NCBI GenBank assembly: GCA_947568835.1
Contig: OX387603.1
Span: 3,573,701 to 3,637,700, forward strand
Reading direction: 5' to 3'
Length of the DNA stretch: 64,000 bases
Source of the DNA: Protonemura montana
Taxonomy: Eukaryota > Arthropoda > Insecta > Plecoptera > Nemouridae
Below the pieces are notes generated by a model. That model had not been told where the DNA came from. It was given only the letters and a program-made list of their open reading frames with translations, and ran no database searches. This document shows positions 25,701 through 37,700 of the stretch, one piece after another. The translations under genes were made by a program, and so were the position numbers. Position 1 is the stretch's first letter, and the number at the start of each line of letters is the position of its first letter.

Positions 25701-28700
25701 CCTCATCACCATTCACTGACGCCATTAGACCAGTGCCGCATGGCCAGTTGTCAAAACAGTGCGTCGTTAAACACCACAAATAATAATAATTAAAATGTTT
25801 CAAATTTTTGGTACCTTGATTGATTGATTGATTTATTTCCTTTAAAGGCTTAAATAAAAAAATAAATAAACAAGCCATGAATTCCATCAGGGATCGTCAG
25901 GATAGTACATACAAGTAATATTAATAAAATACAGTTATAATTTTAGTTAGACAGCTTAATGTTGGGTATTGGTTGCTTATTGGAAGCCTGCCAAGTCGCG
26001 GCACGCCATTCCTGCCATGTTATTAATTGAATGAGATTCTCCCTCTGCTCGCTAGGCGGGATCAGAGCGCTACTGTGTATTGTTTACCGGTCACGGCGGG
26101 TGGCGAGAGGGTGTGGGGGGTGTTAGGCCAAGCAAAGCCACTGAGCGAACCTAACTTTTAGCAAAACAAATGCATTATGGGTTTTAGGGTTCAGTATAGC
26201 CTTGTCATGTAAATATAAGGTACAGTTAGATTAATGATTGATTTGTAGTGTTTAACGACGCGTTGTTTTGACATCTGGTCATGCGGCACTGGTCTAATGG
26301 CGTCGGTGAATGAGTGGATGATGATGAGGACGATGATGAACCTAACCTAGGATAGAAGGAAAGAGGGGAAACCCGGTGCCGGCACGTAGCCTACTCCTGT
26401 CGAAGACCAAGGGGACCACCGGCTTAACGTCCCTTCCAAAGGACGGTACAACGCGAACAACAGGATTCCTCCACAAATCTATGCTGTCGAGAGGTTGATA
26501 AGCAAGGCGAGTGAAGTTGTGTCACAGCGCTAATGTTAAGCTTTCTGCTGAGCAAACGAGCCGGCAACACGTGGTAACGGAGGATGAAATACGATTGGTA
26601 AAGAGGAGCGTGTTTCTGTGTTGTCAAGGAAACCATTTGAACCAGCGTCTGCCTGTGACGGGCCGTTAAAAGAGATTGCAATGTCATTATGTTTAAAGGT
26701 TCATATCACAGTTGTAAGGACTTTCTAGTAGCCCGTGCCCAAACAAAGAATCTGGAGTTTTTTTTTCGTTTTTTTGACACATTGACTCATTAAAATTGAA
26801 ATGATTCTTAAACGGCTGACTTTACCCAAAACTCAAAAGCGACTTAAACTGAACAAACAAAGTATAATTCTTCAAGCTTTCACTTCACAAAGAAAGCAGT
26901 TTATTTCCGAGGATCTTTCCCACTTCTGAGAGAAATGAGGAACGCTAAAAACCTCTAAAAAATTTGATGCTCAAACGGGGATCGGAACCCTGATCCCCAT
27001 CTGTCGCGGGTGTTTCTCTAACCAATTAAGCTACTTGGCCGTGTCATTTTTTTGAGAGGATCTTAGTGCATTCGGCGAGGACAACTTGCGAGATGTTGCG
27101 ATCGGGTTTCGAGTCCCCGTTGGGCACCGATTTTCGTGAGGTCATTAGCGGGGAGACGCTGACTAACCCCGCGGTAACCAGTGGCGCCACCCAAGACTTG
27201 TGCCCTGAGCGGAGATGTTGCCAAACTCTGGGCGGACGATCGACCGAGCCCCCCCCCCCCCCCCCTGCCCGCCCTCCACCATCCCCCGGCGTCGACACCA
27301 AATCCAAGGGGCGCGAAGAGACCCATGACTTATCATCGACAAACCTTGGCGTCATCGTGAAGACCAAAATGTCATCCGATTTTCAAACGAGGGGTCTTAT
27401 TACCCCCCCCCCCCCCCCCTCTGTTAAATTGTCTGTCAGATTATCCACTTGACTTATGTCGTCAAACGTTCTCAGACGTCGTCAACTTATCAAGAGTTTC
27501 GTACGAGAGAGAAAGATGACCACGACTTTTTCATCGACGAAGATTGGGGATTTGCCAGCTGACCTAAGAAATCATCAGAGAAACTAAAAACTGTGAACCC
27601 AATGACAGGACGTTTAACATTAGCGCTGTGACTCTGACTAAACATGTAAACCCAATGACAGGACGATTAACATTAGCGCTGTGACTCTGACTAAACCTGT
27701 AAGCCCAATGACAGGATGTTTAACATTAGCGCTGTGACTCTGACTAAACCTGTAAACCCAATGACAGGACGTTTAACATTAGCGCTGTGACTCTGACTAA
27801 ACCTGTACCCAATGACAGGACGTTTAACATTAGCGCTGTGGCTCTGACTAAATCTGTAAACCCAATGACAGGATGTTTAGCATTAGCGCTGTGACTCTGA
27901 CTAAACCTGTAAAGTGTAAACCCAATGACAGGACGTTTAACATTAGCGCTGAGACTCTGACTAAACCTGTAAACCCAATGGCAGAACGTTTAACATTAGC
28001 GCTGTGACTGACTAAACCTGTAAACCCAATGGCAGGACGTTTAACATTAGCGCTGTGTCTCTGACTAAACCTGTAAACCCAATGACGGGACGTTTAACAT
28101 TTGTGCTGTGACTCTGACTAAACCTGTAAACCCAATGACGGGACGTTTAACATTTGTGCTGTGACTCTGACTAATCCTGTAAACCCAATGGCAGAACGTT
28201 TAACATTAGCGCTGTGACTGACTAAACCTGTAAACCCAATGGCAGGACGTTTAACATTAGCGCTGTGACTCTGACTAAACATGTAAACTCAATGACAGGA
28301 CGTTTAACATTAGCGCTGGGACTCTGACTTAACCTGTAAACCCAATGACAGGACGTTTAACATTAGCGCTGTGACTCTGACTAAACCTGTGAACCTAATG
28401 GCAGGACGTTTAACATTAGCGCTGTGACTCTGACTAAACCTGTAAACCCAATGACAGGACGCTTAACATTAGCGCTGGGACTCTGACTTAACCTGTAAAC
28501 CCAATGACAGGACGTTTAGCATAATAACACTATGCAACTGGCGTCGGTCTAGGCTCCCTAGCCAACACTGTATAACTGAGTTCATAAAATCCTGCTAAGC
28601 CGGAGATTAACTGGAGTTACAAATTGAGTCGGTGCTCCAGTTTGAGCTGGTACAAGTTTCCAGGGACACAAGGCGACACAAAACAGATGACACAAGGTAC

Positions 28701-31700
28701 ACAAAATGACACAAAACTACCCGTCTTATTTACGAAAAACTGCGGTTGAAAATAGTTCGCTCCCTGCGTAGAAAAAAAGCTCTGATAAAAAAAATCGCCA
28801 AATAAGGGAAAAAAAAACAGCATCGAGGCGACCCTGCAGCTCGAAATCTATCAATGACGACCCTCCCCCTCCCCGTCTCCCTCCTCCCCAATCGGTGAAC
28901 GGTGAGAGCCCCCCTCGAGGGATGCCGTGAAGTGGCGTAGGCACCCTATAAGTTGCGTTGAAGATATTGCAGAATAGACAGGAGAGGTCATAATAATGGA
29001 CCTACGATAGGTTCTAGGATAGGTCCTACCGTTGAGTGTAGGTTATTGGTAGAGTTTCAACGTCAATGTTACAGTGTCTGCGTGAGAAGACCTTACCGAC
29101 AAAAATGCAGAGTACCGGAACGTCACGGTAAGTGGAGCCACTGTCGTATGAAATTTAATTTCGATATTTATAGTAGGTTACTCGCTTTTTAATATCGTTA
29201 CGTGTACATCAATCGTTGAGGTAAACATTGACGGAGATTTTTTCAGCATGAAAAGTCTCAAAAGCGAGTTAACCTACGAGAAATATCGAAATTCCAATTC
29301 ATACGACAGTGGCTCCACTTAACGTGATGTTTCGGTACTCTGCATTTTTGTCGGTAAGGTGGTCATTTGGCGGCCATCTTTCACGCAGAGACTGTAACAT
29401 TGACGTTGAAACTCTACCTGTAACCTACACTCGACGGTCCCACTATTTATCATCGGCCCTTCATAGAGCGAGACTTGTCTATTAAGCGTAGAATCTCTAG
29501 ATGCACGCTCTGATTGGTGCTTACCGAAACCACCCGGTCCAATCCACGGTGAGCTGAACGGGGTCAAGTTACAGAATCCCCACACATTTTTTACGCCTGT
29601 TTTGGCCACAAAAAATTAACCCCATTTTCACCTCTTCAACAACGGAACACAACTTGGAAAGGAAACCCAAAATTAAACCCAAAAATCATCCGCACTTTTG
29701 CACTTGAATATACACGTCTTCGATCCGGTCACAGTGAAAATTTCAATGTGTTCCGAGTCACTGGACTCCAAAATAAAGCGAGGAATTAAAACCACCATCG
29801 AAACCATGATATTAATTTAAAAGATGTGATAAATCAATCCTTAGTTGCAGTCAAGCTTCCCTAAAAGCTAGAGGTTTGTAAAAACCTGCGGGAAATTCAT
29901 AGTGAACGGGAACAGTCCGAGGGCGGCGGACTAGCGAAGGCCGTCGCCGCACACCACTGGACCCTTCGCCGAGGCACGGAGTGAAGTTTGATTCCTCCGT
30001 CCCCTCCCCCCCTTTACCGCCCCCACCCCGCGGCCACACGCAGTCTGTTCCTTTGCCTCGAGGTAATCCTATTAGTGTTAACAGGGTGGCTGCAATGGTG
30101 GTTATGAGTGGAAGGGGGCAGAATTTGCGGCTTTCAATTAGATTATAGTTGGGTTAATATATTCTCTATCAAAGCGGTATGCCGCCCCGAGGAGACTAAA
30201 CGACAGCTTGTTTCGTGCCCCTAGAGCTATTTTGTGTGTGCATTGGTGAGTTGGTAGTCGCCCAATTTGCCAGCTTCTTAGGGGACAGAGCCAGCCGGAC
30301 GACGGTCCAGGCGTCCCAATCGGAGATCGATGGTTTTTGGGACTTCTGGGAAATGGTTGGGAGGTCTCACTCCGGCGAGGTCCAGACTGGGACCTCGTGG
30401 ATCGAACGATTATCATCTAGTGTGACGTCATACTTCACCGACAGGGGTGTTCGTGTTTCAACTGAATACAAATTATCAACGAGGGTCGGGTATCAGAGTG
30501 GCTTTGTGCGCAGGAAACTTTTTTGCATTGATTCCCGTACCACACTGTACCCATCCAATACCTGACCCGGAGCAGTGTTGCTTAACTTCGATGATCTCAC
30601 GAGAACCGGTGTTTCTTGTTTCAAAGAGCACGGCAGGGATTCACGTACATCTGGTGGCCACCGCTCAAACTATAAGCCTGTAACACTACGCTGAGTCAGG
30701 TATTGGATGGGTGACCATCATACACATCACCAGTTCTGTTCGGGAGAGAGGTTGTAGGGATGAAAGTTAGTACAGCAACTTCACTCGCCTTGCTTATCAA
30801 CCTCGCGACAGCATGGATTTGTGGAGGAATCCTGCTGTTTGAGTTACACCGTACTTCGGAAGGGACGTTAAGCCGGTGGTCCCCTTGGTGCTCTTCAACA
30901 GGAGTAGGCTACGTGCCGGCACCGGGTTTCCCCTCCTCCCTTCTAGGCAAGGTTAGGCTCATCATCATACTCATCATCATCCACTCATTCACCGACGCCA
31001 TTAGACCAGTGCCGTATGGCCAGTTGTCAAAACAGTGCGACGTTAAACACCACAAATAATAATCTGAGCCTGTATCTTCTTCTTGTGCAGACGCCTGCAG
31101 GTTCCCGGGCAAGTGGCAGGGCACGTGGTTTCAGTCGGGGTTCAGAGCGCCGATCACGATCGACGGTGGCCGACTAAGCACGAAGGGCACGTGCCTGGCA
31201 ACCGAGGGCGACAAGTTCGTGGTGGTCGACGACAAAGGATGCCACCGATGCGTCGTCATTCACGAGAAGCACTCCAACGTTCTGCAGTACAAAGAAAGTG
31301 AGTAGAGACCACGGCTTGATTGGCTGCGAGCCCCCGGCAAGCTTCACTGATTGGCTGGTAGCCCCCGGGAAGCTTCACTGATTGGCTACTGTGAGAATGA
31401 CATCAACATACCGACACATCTCCCTTAACTTGTGGGAATCCAATTTATTCTTTTCACTGATCTCAAATAACCGGGATAGAGCAAAGGATCCAGCCAGCTG
31501 ATTTGAAATAACCTGGATAGCAGTGGCGGTTCGTGGGGCAAAGAAGTGGGAGGCACAAAAAAACACTTATAACAACACTCAACAGAATCCGCACCTTGCA
31601 GTTGGAATACAAAACCACGCGCACACGATAACGACACAGTTTCAAACAAACTCACAAAAAAACAAGCAAACTCGCCCGCGTTCAAAGCAATTTAAATTTA

Positions 31701-34700
31701 TATAGATATACTGATATAAATGTGGATTTTATGTAGAAAGGAGCAATGGGGTTTATCCAGCGTCGATGGTACCTCTAGCAAATGCATTCGTGAAATATCG
31801 GGTCTGCTTCGGGTCACGTGATCTCGATCGGCTCGTAGATGCTTGGTGCCATCATAGATACCATGACCGTGCCACCCCTCTGACGTGGCTGTGACGTTTT
31901 AGCCATACCCCCCAGCACACCTCGGCAATTCCGACCACCCCTCAAGCACCACCAAGCGGCGCGGTGCCTCAGCGTTCCTCACTTTTGCCCGCGGTGCCCT
32001 ACCTGTATCGGCAATCCGCGCGACACCAGTGGACCGTGGGTTGCCTGCCAGCCGGTTACGAATTACGAGTGAAATAAAAAAGCTACAATGGAAACTTTTA
32101 AGGAAACCCAAAACCTCTCCTTCCCTTCCCTTTTTTTGGGGAGGCCGTGCCACAAGTGCCCCATGCACAAACCGCCACTGCTGGATAGAGCATAGGATCC
32201 AGCCAGCTGATCTCAAATAACCTGGATAGAGCATAAGATCCAGCCAGCTGATCTCAAATAACCTGGATAGAGCATAGGATCCAGCCAGCTGATCACAAAT
32301 AACCTGGATAGAGCATAGGATCCAGCCAGCTGAACTCAAATAACCTGGATAGAGCATAGGAACCAGCCAGCTGGTCTCAAATAACTTGGATAGAGCATAG
32401 GAACCAGCCAGCTGGTCTCAAATAACTTGGATAGAGCATAGGAACCAGCCAGTTGATCTCAAATAACCTGGATAGAGCATAGAATCCAGCCAGCTGATAT
32501 CAAATAACCTGGATAGAGCATAGGAACCAGCCAGCTGATCTCAAATAACCTGGATAGAGCATAGGAACCAGCCAGGTTATTTGGCATCAGTGGTTTAGCC
32601 CTATAACATTGCCTTGTCCGTTGTTGGCAAACCTGATGCCCATGTTCTCTCTGCAGCCTACTGTCACGGGCGAGAAAGTCTGCACTCGCTGTGCTCGCTG
32701 ATCACGGGCGATGCGCTGCTGTTCTCCATGTTCCGCGTGGAGGCGACTGCCGTGGCGTGTCCGTTCAACGGGCCGTTCACGTTTACCTACAACCGGGGGC
32801 ACGGCGACTGCCGCGCTCCGGTGTCCAGCATAGACTCCTGCACCGAGGAGTCGCGCCTTCTGCTGCGGTACCAGGCGTGCCCGGACGTCCATGGCACGGA
32901 GAGCACTGGTGAGCTAATCCACCCTCACAGACAGACTCTTAACCCTTCAGCTCTTGTTTTATGGCATTTGCATTTTTATTTATTTTTATTCTTTACCTTT
33001 TTAACAAAGAAACTTAAAAAATATAACACTTTTTTATGGTAAAGAAGCTCACTCAAGAAATCCTGTGTGTGTGTGTGTGTGTGTGTGGAGGGTAAAGAAA
33101 ATCATACGTGCGTCGTGCTGCAGACTTGTGGTCTAAAAGATCAATTAGAAATAAAAAAACGCAGGGAATAATTGTGGCTAGTTTGCTGAAAATCGGAGTT
33201 TATTTGTTAAAAAAAAGAAATGTCGGTACTGGTCCCAACCGGTTTCGACCGGTTCCTACAAGCCCTCGGTGCTGCAGTATCCGGTGAAGGGTAAGCTGTT
33301 CCTCTCGAGGTCATGCTCGCAGTTGGTGCTACTGTAGAAGGACTCCTTGACTATGGCGACTTTACCCCGACGCGGCTCCTGGTTGAGCAGGTCCTTCAGT
33401 TCGTCGCCTTGCCAGCCGTAGAGGAAGCTTGTAGTCTGCACACGTGAAGGCATCATCGCATGAAACGTGGCTTGCTTTTAGCAAACAAGAGCTGACAGAT
33501 TTTTAGCGTCAAAGTTGCTTGAAGTTAAAACAAATCCATCGTGTATTTAAGAAAAACTAATTGAACTGGGTTTTGAATGCTAAGTAAAGAGCTACTAAAT
33601 TTCCCGACGTTTCGTAACACGTACTAGTTACTTCTTCAGAGGTTTGAGCAGTCCTCAAAATAGGACTTAGCATTCAAAACCCAGTTCAAATAGTTTTTCT
33701 TAAAAGTAGTGCTAAGGATAAATCAAGTGGACATGAGTCTAAAAACCACCATCGTGTATTTACCCCCTACTCTTCACATATGTCAGCGACTGACTAGTTT
33801 GTAGTCAGGCATAAGACCTACGAATATGGCCGCATTTTGGCTCTGACCCTCCCGACTAGCTGAAGTCTGGTTAAGTCATGACAATACCTCTGGGAAGTTG
33901 TAGCGGTTTTCTGGAAGAATCTTGTAGCGCTCTTCGAGGTACTTGATTCGCCCCTCGCCGTTCCTTGAGATGCCTGCGTGCAGATATCAATTGGATGTAA
34001 TGTTGTCCGTTACGGGACACGACGTTGACGTATTCATCGAAGCATGTTGCTAACACTACAATAAGAACGTGGATCAAATCTTTACACATTTCCTACCCTT
34101 GAACTGTGATCTCAAATGACCTGGATAGCGGTTTAGAAACAATAAGGCCTAGGCTGCCGTCTTGAGACCCTGATTTTGAGTTACCTCAAAGTGGTTTTCA
34201 TAGTTTTAGCTACTTTCAAAGTCAAAATTGGTTGAAATGGTGTTTCAAAAACTCTAAATTAGCATTTAAATCATAAGGACACCGAGGATTTAGGGACTCC
34301 TACCTGCTGTCAACAATTAACTGTCTGACTTTAATTTTGATCGGCTGGCTGGATCTTACGCTCTGCCCAGGTTATTTGCGATCAGCTGGCTGGATCCTAT
34401 GCTCTATCCAGGTTATTTGAGATCAGCTGCCTGGATCCTATGCTCTGTCCAGGTTATTTGAGATCAACTGGCTGGATCCTATGCTTTATCCAGGTTATTT
34501 GAGATCAGCTGACTGGATCCTATGCTCTATCCAGGTTATTTGAGATCAGCTGGCTGGATCTTATGCTCTATCCAGGTTATTTGAGATCAGCTGGCTGGAT
34601 CCTATGCTCTAGCCAGGTTATTTGAGATCAGCTAGCTGGATCCTATGCTCTATCCAGGTTATTTGAGATCAGCTGACTGGATCCTATGCTCTATCCAGGT

Positions 34701-37700
34701 TATTTGAGATCAGCTGGCTGGATCCTATGCTCTATCCAGGTTATTTGAGATCAGCTGCCTGGATCCTATGCTCTGTCCAGGTTATTTGAGATCAGCTGGC
34801 TGGATCTTATGCTCTATCCAGGTTATTTGAGATCAGCTGGCTGGATCTTATGCTCTATCCAGGTTATTTGAGATCAGCTGGCTGGATCCTATGCTCTATC
34901 CAGGTTATTTGAGATCAGCTGGCTGGATCCTGTGCTCTCTCCAGGTTATTTGAGACAGGCTGGCTGGATCTTATACTTTTTCCAGGTTATTTGAAATCAA
35001 CTGCCATTTTCCTGACCTTGTGGCAGCCTGCACTGGTACTCTACCTTCAGCTTTTCAGCGTTGTGCTAGAACGGTGCTTGCTATCCTTGCTTGGTGCGAA
35101 CACACGCACCAAGTGTCCCCGAGTGTGCCCGAGTGTGCCCGAGTGTGCCCGAGTGTACCCGAGTGTACGCACCGTGGTAGAGGATGTCCCTTGTCTCCGG
35201 CTCGACGGGCTTCATATAGTGCATGTTGGCCGTGAGGTCGGGCTCTGGGATCGGCGGGAAGCCGCGCTTTTTCACCACCAGGTGCGGCGAGTTCTGAATG
35301 CGCTCGATGCGCAGATCTGTGAGCTCCTTCATGATCTGCTTCGCCTGGCTGCGGACAAAGCGTTGGTGGACTTCAAGCAAGTGACAGAGTTTATAACCGG
35401 AAACTTCTGATTATCTTTGCGTTTTCTCCCCATGTTTCCTTTTGTTACAATGCGCTGCACAATATTGTTTCTGACTTGAACACGGGTTGCTAGTGGCAAG
35501 GTTTGTTTCACGCGTGCTCCTGCATTGGCTTGACTTCTTCCAGGCTAGCAAAGGAGCAAAGAGTCCTTTGAACTGCTAAGAAACTGTGTTATAAATGTGA
35601 CTGATTGTCCCCCCGGCTGTGCTAGCGTGGAACACCGCCTCAGGGCGGGCAAGACCATACCTCGGTATCTTGTCGGCGTGCGTCTTCGCGTAGAGCATCT
35701 CGTAGTTCTTCGCGAACCATTTGAGTCGCGCCTTGTTGGCGCGTTCCTCCATCTCGTTCCAGAACTCAGCGTTGCGGGCATCGTAGCCCCCGGAAAACTT
35801 GGCTTGATCGGCTGCCATTGCGGAGCTGCAAGTCCACCAAGAGGCACAGTGTTACCAACGCTAAGACAAACGGATTAGCAAGCCGTCTGCAAATGTATGC
35901 GTGTGACTGGAAGCAGTTTCTGGCTCGCAGGTCACAGGTTCGATTCTGGTGGTCCACTTACCTGAATGTTAGATAATTTTTACAGTAAAATCTTTCAGTT
36001 AAAAGGCCGACCACACAGTGATGTTTATGTGAAAATACTGCTTGGGAATTCATCAACTTTTCCTTGCTAACCCTGGGTTAATTTAGTTCCCTGTGTCATT
36101 TATCCAGACAAACACGTTCTGTAGATGAAATGTTATTTAAATTGCAAATGCTTGCAATGCGCGGGGTATTTTATTATTATGAACACTATAACCGTCTCAA
36201 AAATTGATTCCCAAACGGGGACTCGAACCCCGATCTCCACCTATCGCGGGTGTTGCTTTAACCCATTGAGCTATTTGGACACTGGCTTTTTGAGACAGTT
36301 TTAGTGTATTTGATGAGAGTATTTGAGGAGAGCGAGCATCAATTTTTGAGACGTTTATATTGTTCATAATCTCTTTGGGTGAATTCATCAATTCTATCGA
36401 GTTTTATTCCCCGAGATCGTAGCAAGAATCTTTCTTCTAGCTTATGTCATCGCAGGATACGACCTTCATAATACGAGGTGGTTCGAGTTTAGATATTTGC
36501 TGAAAGGAAATCACATTTTTGCTGAAAGATTAGTTTTGTTTCTTAGCTTTAGCAATTAGCGACCCTTCACAACGTGATCCTCAGGAGACCTTCAGATTTC
36601 CTGTCACGGCTTTCTTGCCCATGTTTAGACTTGGAACCCACCTCAGTTGTCTCTTGTCCCAAGGGAAGTAAGAGTGAGTGTGTTTGTGGCTAGCTGTGTT
36701 GCTCGCAGAGAATTTGGTAACTTGGTCTTCCTAAAGGTTCTTCGCTCCAACAGAGATTCACTCAATCGATTTGTAACTGAAACCGTTGCTGTGCCACGCG
36801 AACTTTTCCAACAGTCTTCATTGTTGCCGCAAGTTGATTGTGGTCGTTGTCCCCTAGATAACCTGTCTTACTCTGCGTGGTTTCAGTTGAGGAGCTGCAG
36901 TGCCTGGCCACCTGGAAGGAAGGTTCCTCCCGCTACCTCGTCGGCAAGGTGACCCACAACCACGCCGCGTCTGCGGAGGACCGCTACCGATGCTTCGTCT
37001 ACGAGAAGGTAAGTCAGCCAGAACCGAGGACCGACTTCAAGCTCCCTAATCACAGCTTTTTAATTGACTCGGGAAAAATATGTTCTCATTTCGATAGGAG
37101 TTAGCAGCGTTTGATAATCATGCTCTGGGCTCTGGAGGATGGCTTGTTGCCATGAATGCCTTGAGGAGAAGTCAAAGCCCACCATCAGCGACGCAAAGGA
37201 GGCGCTAGCTGGCTTCCTATTGGTCAAGCCCAGGTTCTCAAAGACTGACACCCCCCTTATGGTCGCAGGTGACGCTGGCTCCCGGGGAGTCCTCCAAGAA
37301 CGGCGAGTTGTTGCCGGGCGAGGCGGTGCGAGAGGAGCCGGACGTCGACTACCGCATCGCCCAATCGGGGGACGCCACGTGTAACGGGCTGGCCAGTCCC
37401 ATGGAGGGATCACGAACAATGACTCTCAAGAGAGGTTGGTGACAGGCACGCCATCTTGCAGGGACAGCTGGTGTAAACAGTGTGCCAGTTGAAGTCTTGG
37501 GGTCAAGTTTACCAGCGCCGTTTCAAACGCTCGTAAACGACGTTTAAAGATGGTTTTAACTGACGCAGTAATTTGCTTTCAAACACTGATCTTTTCAAAT
37601 TTGCACACCAAAAAATTAGGACAAGAAATAAGAAGAAGAAAAAAATGAGTTTTTAACCATTTTTTAGCTTAAAAAGGTAATATTTGGTGCCTTGGAAATA

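Noticed and set aside
11699..27418. C and G homopolymers (11699, 14251, 24217, 27250, 27404) as regulatory G-quadruplexes
   Set aside because: They are plain homopolymer runs in repeat-rich introns and may be length-error sites; nothing ties them to a promoter or exon.
36205..36288. Functional tRNA gene
   Set aside because: The T arm is perfect, but the acceptor stem has mismatches and the sequence is embedded in a repeat present several times.
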